From the NCBI GenBank assembly GCA_964439745.1, contig CAYTQK010000142.1:1-8579 (forward strand): a stretch of 8,579 nt of DNA. Direction: 5' to 3'. Shown piece by piece: positions 1 to 6,001 of this stretch. The notes beneath the pieces are model-generated. The model ran no database searches and was not told the DNA's origin. It worked only from the letters and a program-made list of their open reading frames with translations. Made by a program: the position numbers and the translations under genes. The DNA is from CAYTQK01 sp964439745 (GTDB lineage: Bacteria > Desulfobacterota > Desulfobacteria > Desulfobacterales > Desulfosudaceae). Every line of letters starts with the position of its first letter. The first letter of the stretch is position 1.

Positions 1-119
1 GGGCGGCGGTGGTAGCGAACCGCCACCGGGTGGTTTTTCTTGAAGTGTTTTTTGCGGGCCCGTGCCATTCCCCCGCACAGGACTTCGGCGTAACGTTCCA
101 TTTGTTTTGCCGTCAACAT
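1..119 (-). CDS. 5' end of a minus-strand gene, possibly M29-family aminopeptidase (partial)
   Basis: Thirty-nine complete codons are visible, from an ATG at 117-119 to the window edge; the product begins MLTAKQMERYAEVL and continues with a basic stretch (ARKKHFKK) and then VAVRYHRR. An AAGGAGA ribosome binding site lies at 127-133, seven bases before the ATG, so the start is well supported. The opening, with its RYAEVL segment, a basic stretch and a following VxVRY strand, resembles my memory of the N-terminus of metal-dependent M29 (thermophilic-type) aminopeptidases in deltaproteobacteria. No catalytic residues are in view, so the family call is tentative. The gene is divergent from the LysM-protein gene. 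Existence of the gene is much surer than its identity. Confidence 0.6.
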   Translation of the reverse strand, partial: MLTAKQMERYAEVLCGGMARARKKHFKKNHPVAVRYHRR

Positions 120-152
120 GCGGTTGTCTCCTTTTTCGTTTATTTCCATAAA

Positions 153-182
153 ACCATAGCAGATTTGTCCTGGCCGGGGCAA
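153..182 (-). promoter_or_regulatory. Candidate sigma-70-type promoter for the leftmost gene
   Basis: Read on the minus strand there is TTGCCC (177-182), an 18-base spacer and TATGGT (153-158), preceded by TG at the extended -10 position. Transcription would begin near 145, giving a leader of about 25 bases that contains the strong ribosome binding site at 127-133. The -35 match is poor, so the call rests on the extended -10 and on position. Confidence 0.3.
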
Positions 183-284
183 GCTGCACCGGGAATACAG
201 GAAAAGGATTTTGCTTGGACAGACCGCGGCACATGCAGTATGATCAAGTAAGATTCCTGCCCCGAGGGGCGGCAGCGCCATGGT

Positions 285-318
285 CTTGTTACAAGTCGAG
301 TACTGTTTTATTTATAAT
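285..318 (+). promoter_or_regulatory. Candidate promoter with overlapping palindrome upstream of the LysM gene
   Basis: A perfect TATAAT occurs at 313-318, about 55 bases before the LysM-protein start. The best -35 candidates are weak: TTACAA at 289-294 with an 18-base spacer, or TTGTTA at 286-291 with an over-long 21-base spacer. The -35 zone is also a perfect short palindrome, CTTGT-T-ACAAG (285-295), so a regulator could bind here. A second short hairpin (CTGCC...GGCAG, 257-275) lies just upstream with no T tract. Confidence 0.35.
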
Positions 319-373
319 ATGGACAAGAATGGTTTCCGCAAGATGCAATTTGATTTGCGAAAAGGAGCCGATC

Positions 374-1012
374 ATGATGGATGATATGAGAAAATTCAAG
401 GTGTTCATGGGGGCGTTGATCGCCTGTAACATTATTCTGCTGGTACTGGTGATTGTTTTCGCCGGCGGTGGCTCCGGGGATTCGCCCAAAAATCTGGCGA
501 AGCTGGAAGGCCGGCTGGAATCTTTGGCAAACCGGATGGCCAACGTGGAGTCGGACCAGGAAAGGATCGCCGCCCTGATGCAGCAAAGCGAATCCCTGGA
601 AACGATGCCTTCCCTGGCATCGGAATCCGTCCAGGAGCTGGCGTCCCGCCTCCGGGTAGTGGAAAAGACCCTGGAGGACTTCCAGGATCAAGCGGCTGAG
701 CAGAAGGAGCGTGCTGACCAGGCGTCAGCATCGCCCCCGGAAGAAAGCGCCGGCGAAACGCCATCTTCGGCCCCGGCCGAAGACAAAAAGCCGGCGGGGA
801 GCAAGAAACCGGCCGAGCCGGCCCCGGAGACAGCTTCCGGAGAAGCCGTTTCGCCGTCGGCCAATGCGCCGGCCGCTTACTGCACAGTTAAAGAGGGCGA
901 TACCCTTTACAGCATCGGCCAGCGGCATAATGTCAAACCGGAAACCCTGCGCCGGCTGAACGACCTGGATTCCAACACCATCCAGGTAGGACAGAAACTC
1001 CGGATTCAGTAG
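374..1012 (+). CDS. Membrane-anchored coiled-coil protein with C-terminal LysM domain
   Basis: Predicted 212-residue protein. Residues 1-9 are a short charged N-terminus and 10-30 form one hydrophobic helix, giving an uncleaved anchor with the rest probably periplasmic. Residues ~38-120 are rich in Leu, Glu, Gln and Arg in a heptad-like pattern, suggesting a coiled coil. Residues ~120-168 are a Pro/Ala/Glu/Lys-rich flexible linker. Residues 169-212 are a single LysM domain with the typical VKEGDTLYSIG start and IQVGQKLRI end, a fold known to bind N-acetylglucosamine-containing glycans such as peptidoglycan. The likely role is tethering the inner membrane to the cell wall or positioning a partner; no enzymatic domain is seen. 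I chose the ATG at 374 because AAAGGAG (361-367) lies six bases upstream; the ATG at 377 is an alternative. The reading frame extends upstream to 215, but that part lacks a ribosome binding site and would bury the anchor. It converges on oleD, so it is probably a separate transcript. Confidence 0.85.
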   Translation: MMDDMRKFKVFMGALIACNIILLVLVIVFAGGGSGDSPKNLAKLEGRLESLANRMANVESDQERIAALMQQSESLETMPSLASESVQELASRLRVVEKTLEDFQDQAAEQKERADQASASPPEESAGETPSSAPAEDKKPAGSKKPAEPAPETASGEAVSPSANAPAAYCTVKEGDTLYSIGQRHNVKPETLRRLNDLDSNTIQVGQKLRIQ

Positions 1013-1041
1013 AAAAGTACGGATCGGCCGGGGGCGGGGGC

Positions 1042-1065
1042 GCTCTTTTGACGATCAAGGAGAGC
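1042..1065. terminator. Possible stem-loop between convergent lysM and oleD genes
   Basis: In the 57-bp gap between the two convergent stop codons, GCTCT (1042-1046) pairs with AGAGC (1061-1065) and TTGA (1048-1051) with TCAA (1055-1058) around a three-base CGA loop, with a small internal bulge. The position fits a shared terminator for both transcripts. There is no clean U tract on either strand and the stem is modest, so this may be chance. Confidence 0.25.
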
Positions 1066-1069
1066 CGGG

Positions 1070-2095
1070 TCAGGAAGGCGGGGGCTCCCGCAGCCAGGCA
1101 GCCAGCCGGTCCAGCCCCTCCCGGATGGTCAAGCGGGGCTGATATCCCAGGTCCCGTTTGGCGGCGCTGATGTCAAACCAGTGGGCCGTGGCCAGTTCTT
1201 TGGCTACGAAACGGGTCATGGGCGGTTCGTTTTTTCGGCCTGTCAGCCGGTAGGCGGCCTCCAGCAGTGCCCCAACCAGCCAGACGGCGCCGGCCGGCAG
1301 GGAGCGGGTGATGGGGGGCTTGCCGGCGGCCGCCAGGATGCCGTTGATCATGTCCCACATGGCGATGGGTTCGTCCTGGCTGATGAAATAGATATTGCCG
1401 GACAGGGAGGGGTCTGCGGCCAGCCGGTCAGCCGCCAGCAGGTGCGCCCGGGCGGCATCGTCGATGTAAATAGTGTCCACCAGCTTGTCCCCCCGGCCGA
1501 TCCGGACCAGCTTGTCGGCCCGCTCGATCACCCGCGGCACCAGGTGGGGATCGCCCGGCCCCCAGATCAGGTGGGGCCGGAGAATAATCACCCGGACCTG
1601 TCCCGCGGCCGCGGCCCGGCGGACCATCTGCTCGGCCATGGCCTTGGTGCGGGTATAGGGGGTGGGCAGCCGCCGGGGGTAGGGGCAGGATTCGTCCACG
1701 CCCTCCATGTCTTTGCCGTCAAAGACGACGCTGGGCGTGCTGGTGTAAATCAGGATCGGTACGCGGTTGATGCGGCAGGCGTCCAGGACGCTCTGCGTGC
1801 CCAGCACGTTGGGCCGGTGGTATTCCGCATAGGCCCCCCATACCCCGGGTTTGGCGGCGGTATGAAACACCACGTCCATGTCCCGGCAGGCCTCGATGAC
1901 CGGCTCCGGTTGACTGATATCCGCCGGAATCTGGGTAACGCCCAGCGGCGCCAGTTCGGGATAGCGGTTGCGAGCCAGGCTGAAAACCCGGTCCCCGCGT
2001 TCTGCCAGCTGTTGGACGATGGCTTTTCCCAGGAACCCCCCGCCGCCGGTAACCAGAACTTTTCTTATTTTTCGCCCGTTTTCCTGGCTGCCCAT
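1070..2095 (-). CDS. oleD: OleD, NADPH-dependent 2-alkyl-3-ketoalkanoic acid reductase
   Basis: A 341-residue extended short-chain dehydrogenase. In the known pathway OleD reduces the keto group of the 2-alkyl-3-ketoacid made by OleA, giving the 2-alkyl-3-hydroxyacid used by OleC. The Rossmann dinucleotide motif TGGGGFLG is at residues 16-23. Further landmarks are HTAAKPGVWG (78-87), Ser119 in YTSTPSVVF, the catalytic YTRTK pair (Tyr147, Lys151), and RPHLIWGPGDPHLVPR (173-188), all typical of the 3-beta-HSD-like branch that includes OleD. The length is normal for the family. It is the last gene of the operon and its start lies 31 bp inside oleC. No good ribosome binding site precedes the ATG (only AGGGA about 12 bases away), so translation probably depends on coupling to oleC. 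No alternative ATG, GTG or TTG start lies between this ATG and the Rossmann motif. Confidence 0.93.
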   Translation of the reverse strand: MGSQENGRKIRKVLVTGGGGFLGKAIVQQLAERGDRVFSLARNRYPELAPLGVTQIPADISQPEPVIEACRDMDVVFHTAAKPGVWGAYAEYHRPNVLGTQSVLDACRINRVPILIYTSTPSVVFDGKDMEGVDESCPYPRRLPTPYTRTKAMAEQMVRRAAAAGQVRVIILRPHLIWGPGDPHLVPRVIERADKLVRIGRGDKLVDTIYIDDAARAHLLAADRLAADPSLSGNIYFISQDEPIAMWDMINGILAAAGKPPITRSLPAGAVWLVGALLEAAYRLTGRKNEPPMTRFVAKELATAHWFDISAAKRDLGYQPRLTIREGLDRLAAWLREPPPS

Positions 2096-3756
2096 ACAGT
2101 TAGTTTTTCCCTGAATATTTTGGAATTGTGCCGGATGTCCACGGGAAAATGGTCGTGAAACAGCACGGTTTCAATTTCCCGGGTGAGCTTGTGGGTCTTG
2201 GCCAGGGCCAGCAGTTCTTTATTCAGCTCCTTGCGGTGGACCCCCTTCTTTTTGACCGGTTCGATGCAGATGACCGGTGTCTGACGGCCCGGCGCGCCTA
2301 CCCCGACCAGGGCGCTGCGGGCCACATCGGGATGGTTGTTGAAAATCGCCTCGCAGGGAACGGTGAAGAGAACCTGGTTGGCGGTAATCACCCGGTGGCT
2401 TTTCCGGCCGCAGAACCAGTACCGGTCCTTGTTGTCCATCCAGGCCAGGTCGCCCATGCGGTGCCAGAAGCCGTCTTTATCGGCAATCTTGGCGGCGGTG
2501 TTGTCCCGGGGCCGGTTGTAATAGGCGGCCGTGACGTGTTCTCCCTTGACTGCGATTTCCCCGGGCTCGCCCGGGGCAACCAGCAGTTCGTCCGACCACT
2601 CCCCGATGGGCGCGTCGGTGATCTTGATCAGTCGCACCTCGACATTGGACAGAACCCGGCCGATGCAGTTGCCGAAGCCTTTTTCGGTCATGGGCCTGGT
2701 CTCGGCCAGGATTTCGTCGCTGCCGATGGAGATGACGGGTACGGCCTCGGAAGCGCCGTAGGGGGTGTGGATCTGCGCCGGTGGCTGCAGGGCTTCGGAG
2801 AATTGCGCGATGTTGTCGGGATGGACCGGCGCCCCGGCCGAAACCACCCGCCGCAGCGAGGGCAGCTTGATGTTCTGGCGGCGGCAGTGCGAGCCGACCC
2901 GGTTGAGCAGAGCCGGGGAGGCGAACATGTTGGTGACCCCGAAATTGCTGATGCCTTCGAGAATGCGTTCCGGGTTGACCCGGGCCGGCTGGGTGGGGTC
3001 CATGTCCGGAATGATGGCGGTCATGCCCAGGGCCGGGTCAAACAGGGCAAAGAGGGGGAAGGTGGGCAGGTCGATTTCGTCCGGGGCGATCTGAAAATGG
3101 TCCTGGATCTGCCGGATCTGGGCGTCGAAATTGCCGTGGGTATAGATGACTCCCTTGGCCGGGCCGGTGCTGCCGGTGGTAAAGAGGATGGCGGCGGTCT
3201 CATCAGGGCCGGTCCTGGTGAGACGGTAGTCCGGCCGGCCGGACCGCCGGATGTCGGCCAGGGTAGGACCGCCCCAGAACCAGCGCCGACCCACGGTGAC
3301 CCAGCACTTGACGGTTTTGAAGAACGACGGCCGCAGTTTGCGCAGGACGTGGGCCGGGGGTATGCCGATAAACGCCTGGGGCGAGGTTTCGGAAAAGCAG
3401 CTCAGCATGCGGTCGATGCCCATGCCCGGATCGACCACCACCGGCACGATGCCGGCCTTGAACAGGGCGAAGACCAGGGAGAAAAAATCGATGCTGGGCC
3501 GCACCATCAGGACGGTGCGGGTGCCCCGGCGGAAACCGGCCTTTTCCAGGCCGTCGGCCAGCCGGTCGGAATCGGCGTCCAGCTGGGCAAAGGTCAGGTG
3601 GGCGTAAGTCACCCGGCCGGCACTGTCCCGTCCGACCGGCGCCACCACCGCTTTTTTATAGGGCAGGGCCCGGGCCTTTTCCTTCAGGCGGGCGGCGATG
3701 TTGACCATTGCCGGATCGACCGGTTCCTGTTCCGCAGTCGTGGGCTGATGGTTCAT
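2065..3756 (-). CDS. oleC: OleC, ATP-dependent beta-lactone synthetase
   Basis: A 563-residue member of the acyl-CoA synthetase/AMP-ligase superfamily. OleC is known to convert 2-alkyl-3-hydroxyalkanoic acids to beta-lactones using ATP, without CoA. Visible motifs: P-loop TTGSTGPAKG (193-202), YGASE (333-337, the A5 aromatic motif), GDL (435-437), GRKSHR (450-455), and a C-terminal RHNSKIFREKL whose lysine (Lys546) sits where the catalytic A10 lysine is expected. The RHNxKIFREKL ending is distinctive of OleC rather than ordinary fatty acyl-CoA ligases. The chosen ATG (3754-3756) shares one base with the oleB stop (TGATG), with AAGAGA seven bases before it; an in-frame TTG one codon upstream is a less likely start. 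The 3' end overlaps oleD by 31 bp. Length is normal for the family and nothing looks broken. Confidence 0.95.
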   Translation of the reverse strand: MNHQPTTAEQEPVDPAMVNIAARLKEKARALPYKKAVVAPVGRDSAGRVTYAHLTFAQLDADSDRLADGLEKAGFRRGTRTVLMVRPSIDFFSLVFALFKAGIVPVVVDPGMGIDRMLSCFSETSPQAFIGIPPAHVLRKLRPSFFKTVKCWVTVGRRWFWGGPTLADIRRSGRPDYRLTRTGPDETAAILFTTGSTGPAKGVIYTHGNFDAQIRQIQDHFQIAPDEIDLPTFPLFALFDPALGMTAIIPDMDPTQPARVNPERILEGISNFGVTNMFASPALLNRVGSHCRRQNIKLPSLRRVVSAGAPVHPDNIAQFSEALQPPAQIHTPYGASEAVPVISIGSDEILAETRPMTEKGFGNCIGRVLSNVEVRLIKITDAPIGEWSDELLVAPGEPGEIAVKGEHVTAAYYNRPRDNTAAKIADKDGFWHRMGDLAWMDNKDRYWFCGRKSHRVITANQVLFTVPCEAIFNNHPDVARSALVGVGAPGRQTPVICIEPVKKKGVHRKELNKELLALAKTHKLTREIETVLFHDHFPVDIRHNSKIFREKLTVWAARKTGEK

Positions 3757-4658
3757 CAATCCGTCTCTTGCAAAAATTGTTCAATGCGTTCGCCAACGGC
3801 CTCGGGTTCATCTTCCAGCAGGTAGTGCCCGGCCGATTCAAATTCCTGGCAGGCGGCCTCGGGGAAGCGGCGCCGCCATTCGGCCAGATAGGAACGGTCA
3901 AACACAAAATCATGCTTGCCCCAGCAGATCAGCATGGGCAGGCCGGACAATTTGTGCAGGTTCTCCTCCAGAAAAAGGCCCATGGGGTAGCTGGGATCGG
4001 AAGGCTTGATGGCGATGTCCTGCACGAATTTTACCACTGCCACGCGATTATGCCAATTGTTGTAAGGGGCGATCAGGCCGGCCTTGACGGCCGGGTCCAG
4101 TTTTTTACGGGGGGCCATGAGCAGGGCCGCCCGGCAGAAGAGGTTGGCCCCCTGCATGGCCGGTACCGCCAGGGGGGTCAGGTAGCGCATCAGCCAGAGC
4201 CGCAGGGGCAGGGATTTGCCGGCCGGTTTGAGAAAGGCGGCCGTGTTGGTGATGACCAGGCGCCGGATCCGGTCCCGGTTGCGCAGGGCAAAGGCGCAGC
4301 CGATAAAGCCCCCCCAGTCGTGGACGATGAGGGTCAGCGGCCGGTCGATCAAGAGCTGGTCCACCAGGGATTCCAGGTCGGTCACCCGGTTTTCCAGGCG
4401 GTAGCCATAGTCCCGGGCCGACGGTTTTTCCGACAGGCCGCAGCCGATATGGTCGGGGCAGATGACGCGGTAGCGATCAGACAGGCGCTGCACCAGGGAG
4501 CGGTAGTAAAAAGACCAGGTAGGATTCCCGTGCAGCATCAGGATCGGTTCGCCGGCGCCCTCGTCCAGGTAATGGCAGGCAAAACCGTTGACGGTCAGGT
4601 AGTGGGCGTCAAAGGGATACAGGTGCGCGAAGGGCCTCATGTCGACGGAGTGATTCAT
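3756..4658 (-). CDS. oleB: OleB, beta-lactone decarboxylase (alpha/beta hydrolase)
   Basis: A 300-residue alpha/beta-hydrolase of the haloalkane dehalogenase-like group. OleB is known to decarboxylate the OleC beta-lactone to a cis-olefin, the final pathway step. Landmarks: HGNPTWSFYYR (43-53, oxyanion region), the nucleophile-elbow VHDWGG with Asp114, the acid Asp250 in WGKHDFVFD, and the base His278 in AGHYLLED. An Asp rather than Ser nucleophile is the hallmark of this group. By sequence alone a haloalkane dehalogenase would be the rival call, but the position between oleA and oleC decides it. I chose the ATG at 4656-4658, which shares one base with the oleA stop (TAATG) and has GGGGGTGG about seven bases upstream. 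The in-frame ATG at 4664 lies too close to that site. Confidence 0.94.
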   Translation of the reverse strand: MNHSVDMRPFAHLYPFDAHYLTVNGFACHYLDEGAGEPILMLHGNPTWSFYYRSLVQRLSDRYRVICPDHIGCGLSEKPSARDYGYRLENRVTDLESLVDQLLIDRPLTLIVHDWGGFIGCAFALRNRDRIRRLVITNTAAFLKPAGKSLPLRLWLMRYLTPLAVPAMQGANLFCRAALLMAPRKKLDPAVKAGLIAPYNNWHNRVAVVKFVQDIAIKPSDPSYPMGLFLEENLHKLSGLPMLICWGKHDFVFDRSYLAEWRRRFPEAACQEFESAGHYLLEDEPEAVGERIEQFLQETD

Positions 4659-5707
4659 TACCATTCCACCCCCAGCATGAGACAGTTCAGGCCGCTGCCG
4701 ATCCCGAGAAAACCAACCAGGTCGCCGGACGCCAGGAATTCCCGTTCATCGGCAATGGCCGCGGTAACGGGCAGGGAGACCGTGCCCATGTTGGCAAAAT
4801 ACTGGTAGGTGGGAAAGTCCTTTTCCGGGGCGATGCCGATGGCTTTCAGGATGGCCTTCTGGTTGGCCTCGCCGACCTGGTGGCAGATGACCTTGTCCGG
4901 CTGGTCCGCGCTCAGACCCAGCTCCTTTTTGAAGGCCAGGAAGGTTTCCTGGCCGAGGATGACCCCGTTTTTGAGAACGCCCACGGAATCGGTCTCCATC
5001 TTGTAGGGCGCGCTGGCCGGCACCCCGGTGTCCGGTCCCCAGATACAGAGCCGGTGATGCTGCGAGGCGTTGCGGACCACCCCGCCCAGCAGGCGGTGGC
5101 GGCGGTAGCCGGGATCAGCAGTATGGCCGCTGCTGAGGACCAGGGCCGACGCCCCGGATCCGCCGGTCAGGACGGCCATGGATTTTTTGAACGACTCCAT
5201 GTCGCATTCCCGGTTCATGCGCTCAATGGTCAGGTCGACGATCTGTCGGGCCGATTCACAGGAGACTACCAGGCCGGCCTTGATCTGGCCCAGTTCAATG
5301 GCATTGGCTACTTCCAGGATGCCGTTCATGACGCCCAGGCAGGCGTTGGAAATGTCATAGATGATGGTTTCCGGGCCCAGGCCGAGACCGTCGGCTACGG
5401 AACAGGCCGTGGCCGGCTCCAGGTTGTCCCGGCAGACGCCGCAGTAAACGATCCGGCCGATGTCTTCCGGCGGGACAGCTGCGGCGGCCAGGGCTTTTTT
5501 CCCGGCCTTGACGGCGCCGGTGTAGAGTGGTTCGTCCGGATCCCAGAAACGCCGCTCCTCGATGCCGGTCAGGGCCCGCAACTGCCCCGGGCGCAGTTTC
5601 AGTTTCCCGTAGATGGGCGCCAGTCGTTCTTCCAGTTCCGCGGAAGTAACAACGTTGGGCGGCAGTTCATAGCCAAGGCTGTCGATCCAGACGTTTTGGT
5701 AACGCAT
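4658..5707 (-). CDS. oleA: OleA, head-to-head acyl-CoA condensing enzyme (thiolase superfamily)
   Basis: A 349-residue FabH/KAS III-like enzyme. OleA carries out the committed step, a non-decarboxylative Claisen condensation of two acyl-CoAs to a 2-alkyl-3-ketoacid. The catalytic Cys123 is in SNACLGVMNG, His276 in ICHQVGEANQ and Asn306 in FANMGTVSLP. Glu97 in CRDNLEPAT matches the glutamate that distinguishes OleA from FabH and acts as its base. The C-terminal LGIGSGLNCLMLGVEW closely follows the ending of characterised OleA proteins such as that of Xanthomonas campestris. ATG 5705-5707 is preferred over the in-frame TTG just before it; AGGA (5717-5720) lies nine bases upstream across a run of eight Ts. 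It is the first gene of the operon, so its acyl-CoA choice would set olefin chain length, which cannot be read from sequence alone. Confidence 0.95.
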   Translation of the reverse strand: MRYQNVWIDSLGYELPPNVVTSAELEERLAPIYGKLKLRPGQLRALTGIEERRFWDPDEPLYTGAVKAGKKALAAAAVPPEDIGRIVYCGVCRDNLEPATACSVADGLGLGPETIIYDISNACLGVMNGILEVANAIELGQIKAGLVVSCESARQIVDLTIERMNRECDMESFKKSMAVLTGGSGASALVLSSGHTADPGYRRHRLLGGVVRNASQHHRLCIWGPDTGVPASAPYKMETDSVGVLKNGVILGQETFLAFKKELGLSADQPDKVICHQVGEANQKAILKAIGIAPEKDFPTYQYFANMGTVSLPVTAAIADEREFLASGDLVGFLGIGSGLNCLMLGVEW

Positions 5708-5767
5708 CAAAAAAAATCCTATGACCTGATTTTATCGTTGTTCAGGGTGGTCCGCAGGTGATGATCA

Positions 5768-5797
5768 ACGCTATCTTTTCTGCCGCCGGCCTGTCAA
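5768..5797 (-). promoter_or_regulatory. oleA: Candidate promoter of the oleABCD operon
   Basis: On the minus strand a perfect TTGACA (5792-5797) is followed after 18 bases by TAGCGT (5768-5773), a weak -10. Transcription would start near 5761, leaving a leader of roughly 50 bases before oleA. The -35 match and the position support it and the poor -10 counts against it. The site lies inside the possible former popT tail. Confidence 0.35.
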
Positions 5798-5851
5798 GGC
5801 CTTTTCCCGGATGCTGTCGCCGGATTCCCGCCGCTGCCGTCCGGACGCGTA
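5771..5851 (-). other. Possible stranded 3' end of popT (26 codons plus TAG)
   Basis: If the inverted-repeat block at 5852-6001 and one TA copy are removed in silico, the popT frame reads ACC-TAC-GCG... for 26 further codons and stops at TAG (5771-5773). The tail would be hydrophilic and rich in Arg and Lys, for example SGRQRRESGDS, with about 20 of 26 third positions G or C. That matches the codon use of the neighbouring genes and suits a cytoplasmic C-terminus. An open frame of this length can occur by chance in GC-rich DNA, so this is an inference and not a demonstrated gene fragment. Confidence 0.35.
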
Positions 5852-5868
5852 GCCCGGATATTTCATGA
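5852..5868 (+). repeat. Left inverted repeat of the putative miniature element
   Basis: A 17-bp arm that pairs with 5985-6001. The two mismatches are at arm position 1 (G versus A) and position 8 (T versus C). It contains the palindrome TCATGA. Similarity weakens inward into A/T-rich sequence. Confidence 0.65.
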
Positions 5869-5984
5869 ATTTATTCGACAGAAAATTTGATAAACAGTCA
5901 GTTGCAATCTGCATTTTGAAAAAGAGCCGGAAATCATAAATAACTATTGGAAGTTTATTGATAAAACAACCTAAGTCAAAAAAA

Positions 5985-6001
5985 TCATGAAATGTCCGGG
6001 T
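5985..6001 (-). repeat. Right inverted repeat of the putative miniature element
   Basis: The partner of 5852-5868, with 15 of 17 positions matching. Its outermost base is the last A of the popT TAA stop codon, so the repeat edge coincides with the end of the gene. Confidence 0.65.

Larger units (their letters stand above)
5852..6001. mobile_element. Putative 150-bp miniature inverted-repeat element with TA flanks
   Basis: The left end (5852-5868, beginning GCCCGGATATTTCATGA) and the right end read on the other strand (6001-5985, ACCCGGACATTTCATGA) match at 15 of 17 positions. Both ends are bordered by TA (5850-5851 and 6002-6003), as expected for a TA target duplicated by IS630/Tc1-mariner-type transposases. 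The interior carries no gene and is about 29 percent GC over 5871-5980 by hand count, far below the flanks. It holds two near-identical copies of TTGATAAA (5887-5894 and 5958-5965). It encodes no transposase, so it would need one in trans. The alternative is a large regulatory or terminator hairpin, which the 116-base space between arms makes less natural. Confidence 0.5.

Noticed and set aside
215..373. N-terminal extension of the LysM protein to an upstream ATG
   Set aside because: It would place 53 non-conserved-looking residues before the anchor and has no good ribosome binding site, whereas AAAGGAG sits six bases before 374. The candidate promoter also lies inside the extension.
1181..2158. 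Long plus-strand open frame (325 codons) opposite oleD
   Set aside because: It is the antisense shadow of a GC-rich gene: Gly/Pro/Asp/Val-rich with no recognisable domain, while the minus strand encodes a convincing OleD.
2128..3825. Long plus-strand open frame (565 codons) opposite oleC
   Set aside because: Nearly as long as oleC but low-complexity and without family motifs; oleC has complete AMP-ligase motifs. Explained by codon bias.
3756..4658. oleB as a haloalkane dehalogenase
   Set aside because: The fold and Asp nucleophile are shared, but the single-base junctions with oleA and oleC and the complete ole set make the OleB role far more likely.
3708..4808. Plus-strand open frame (366 codons) opposite oleB
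   Set aside because: Antisense shadow without motifs; oleB shows a full Asp-His-Asp hydrolase triad.
4880..5761. Plus-strand open frame (293 codons) opposite oleA
   Set aside because: Antisense shadow with no domain features and no ribosome binding site that convinces.
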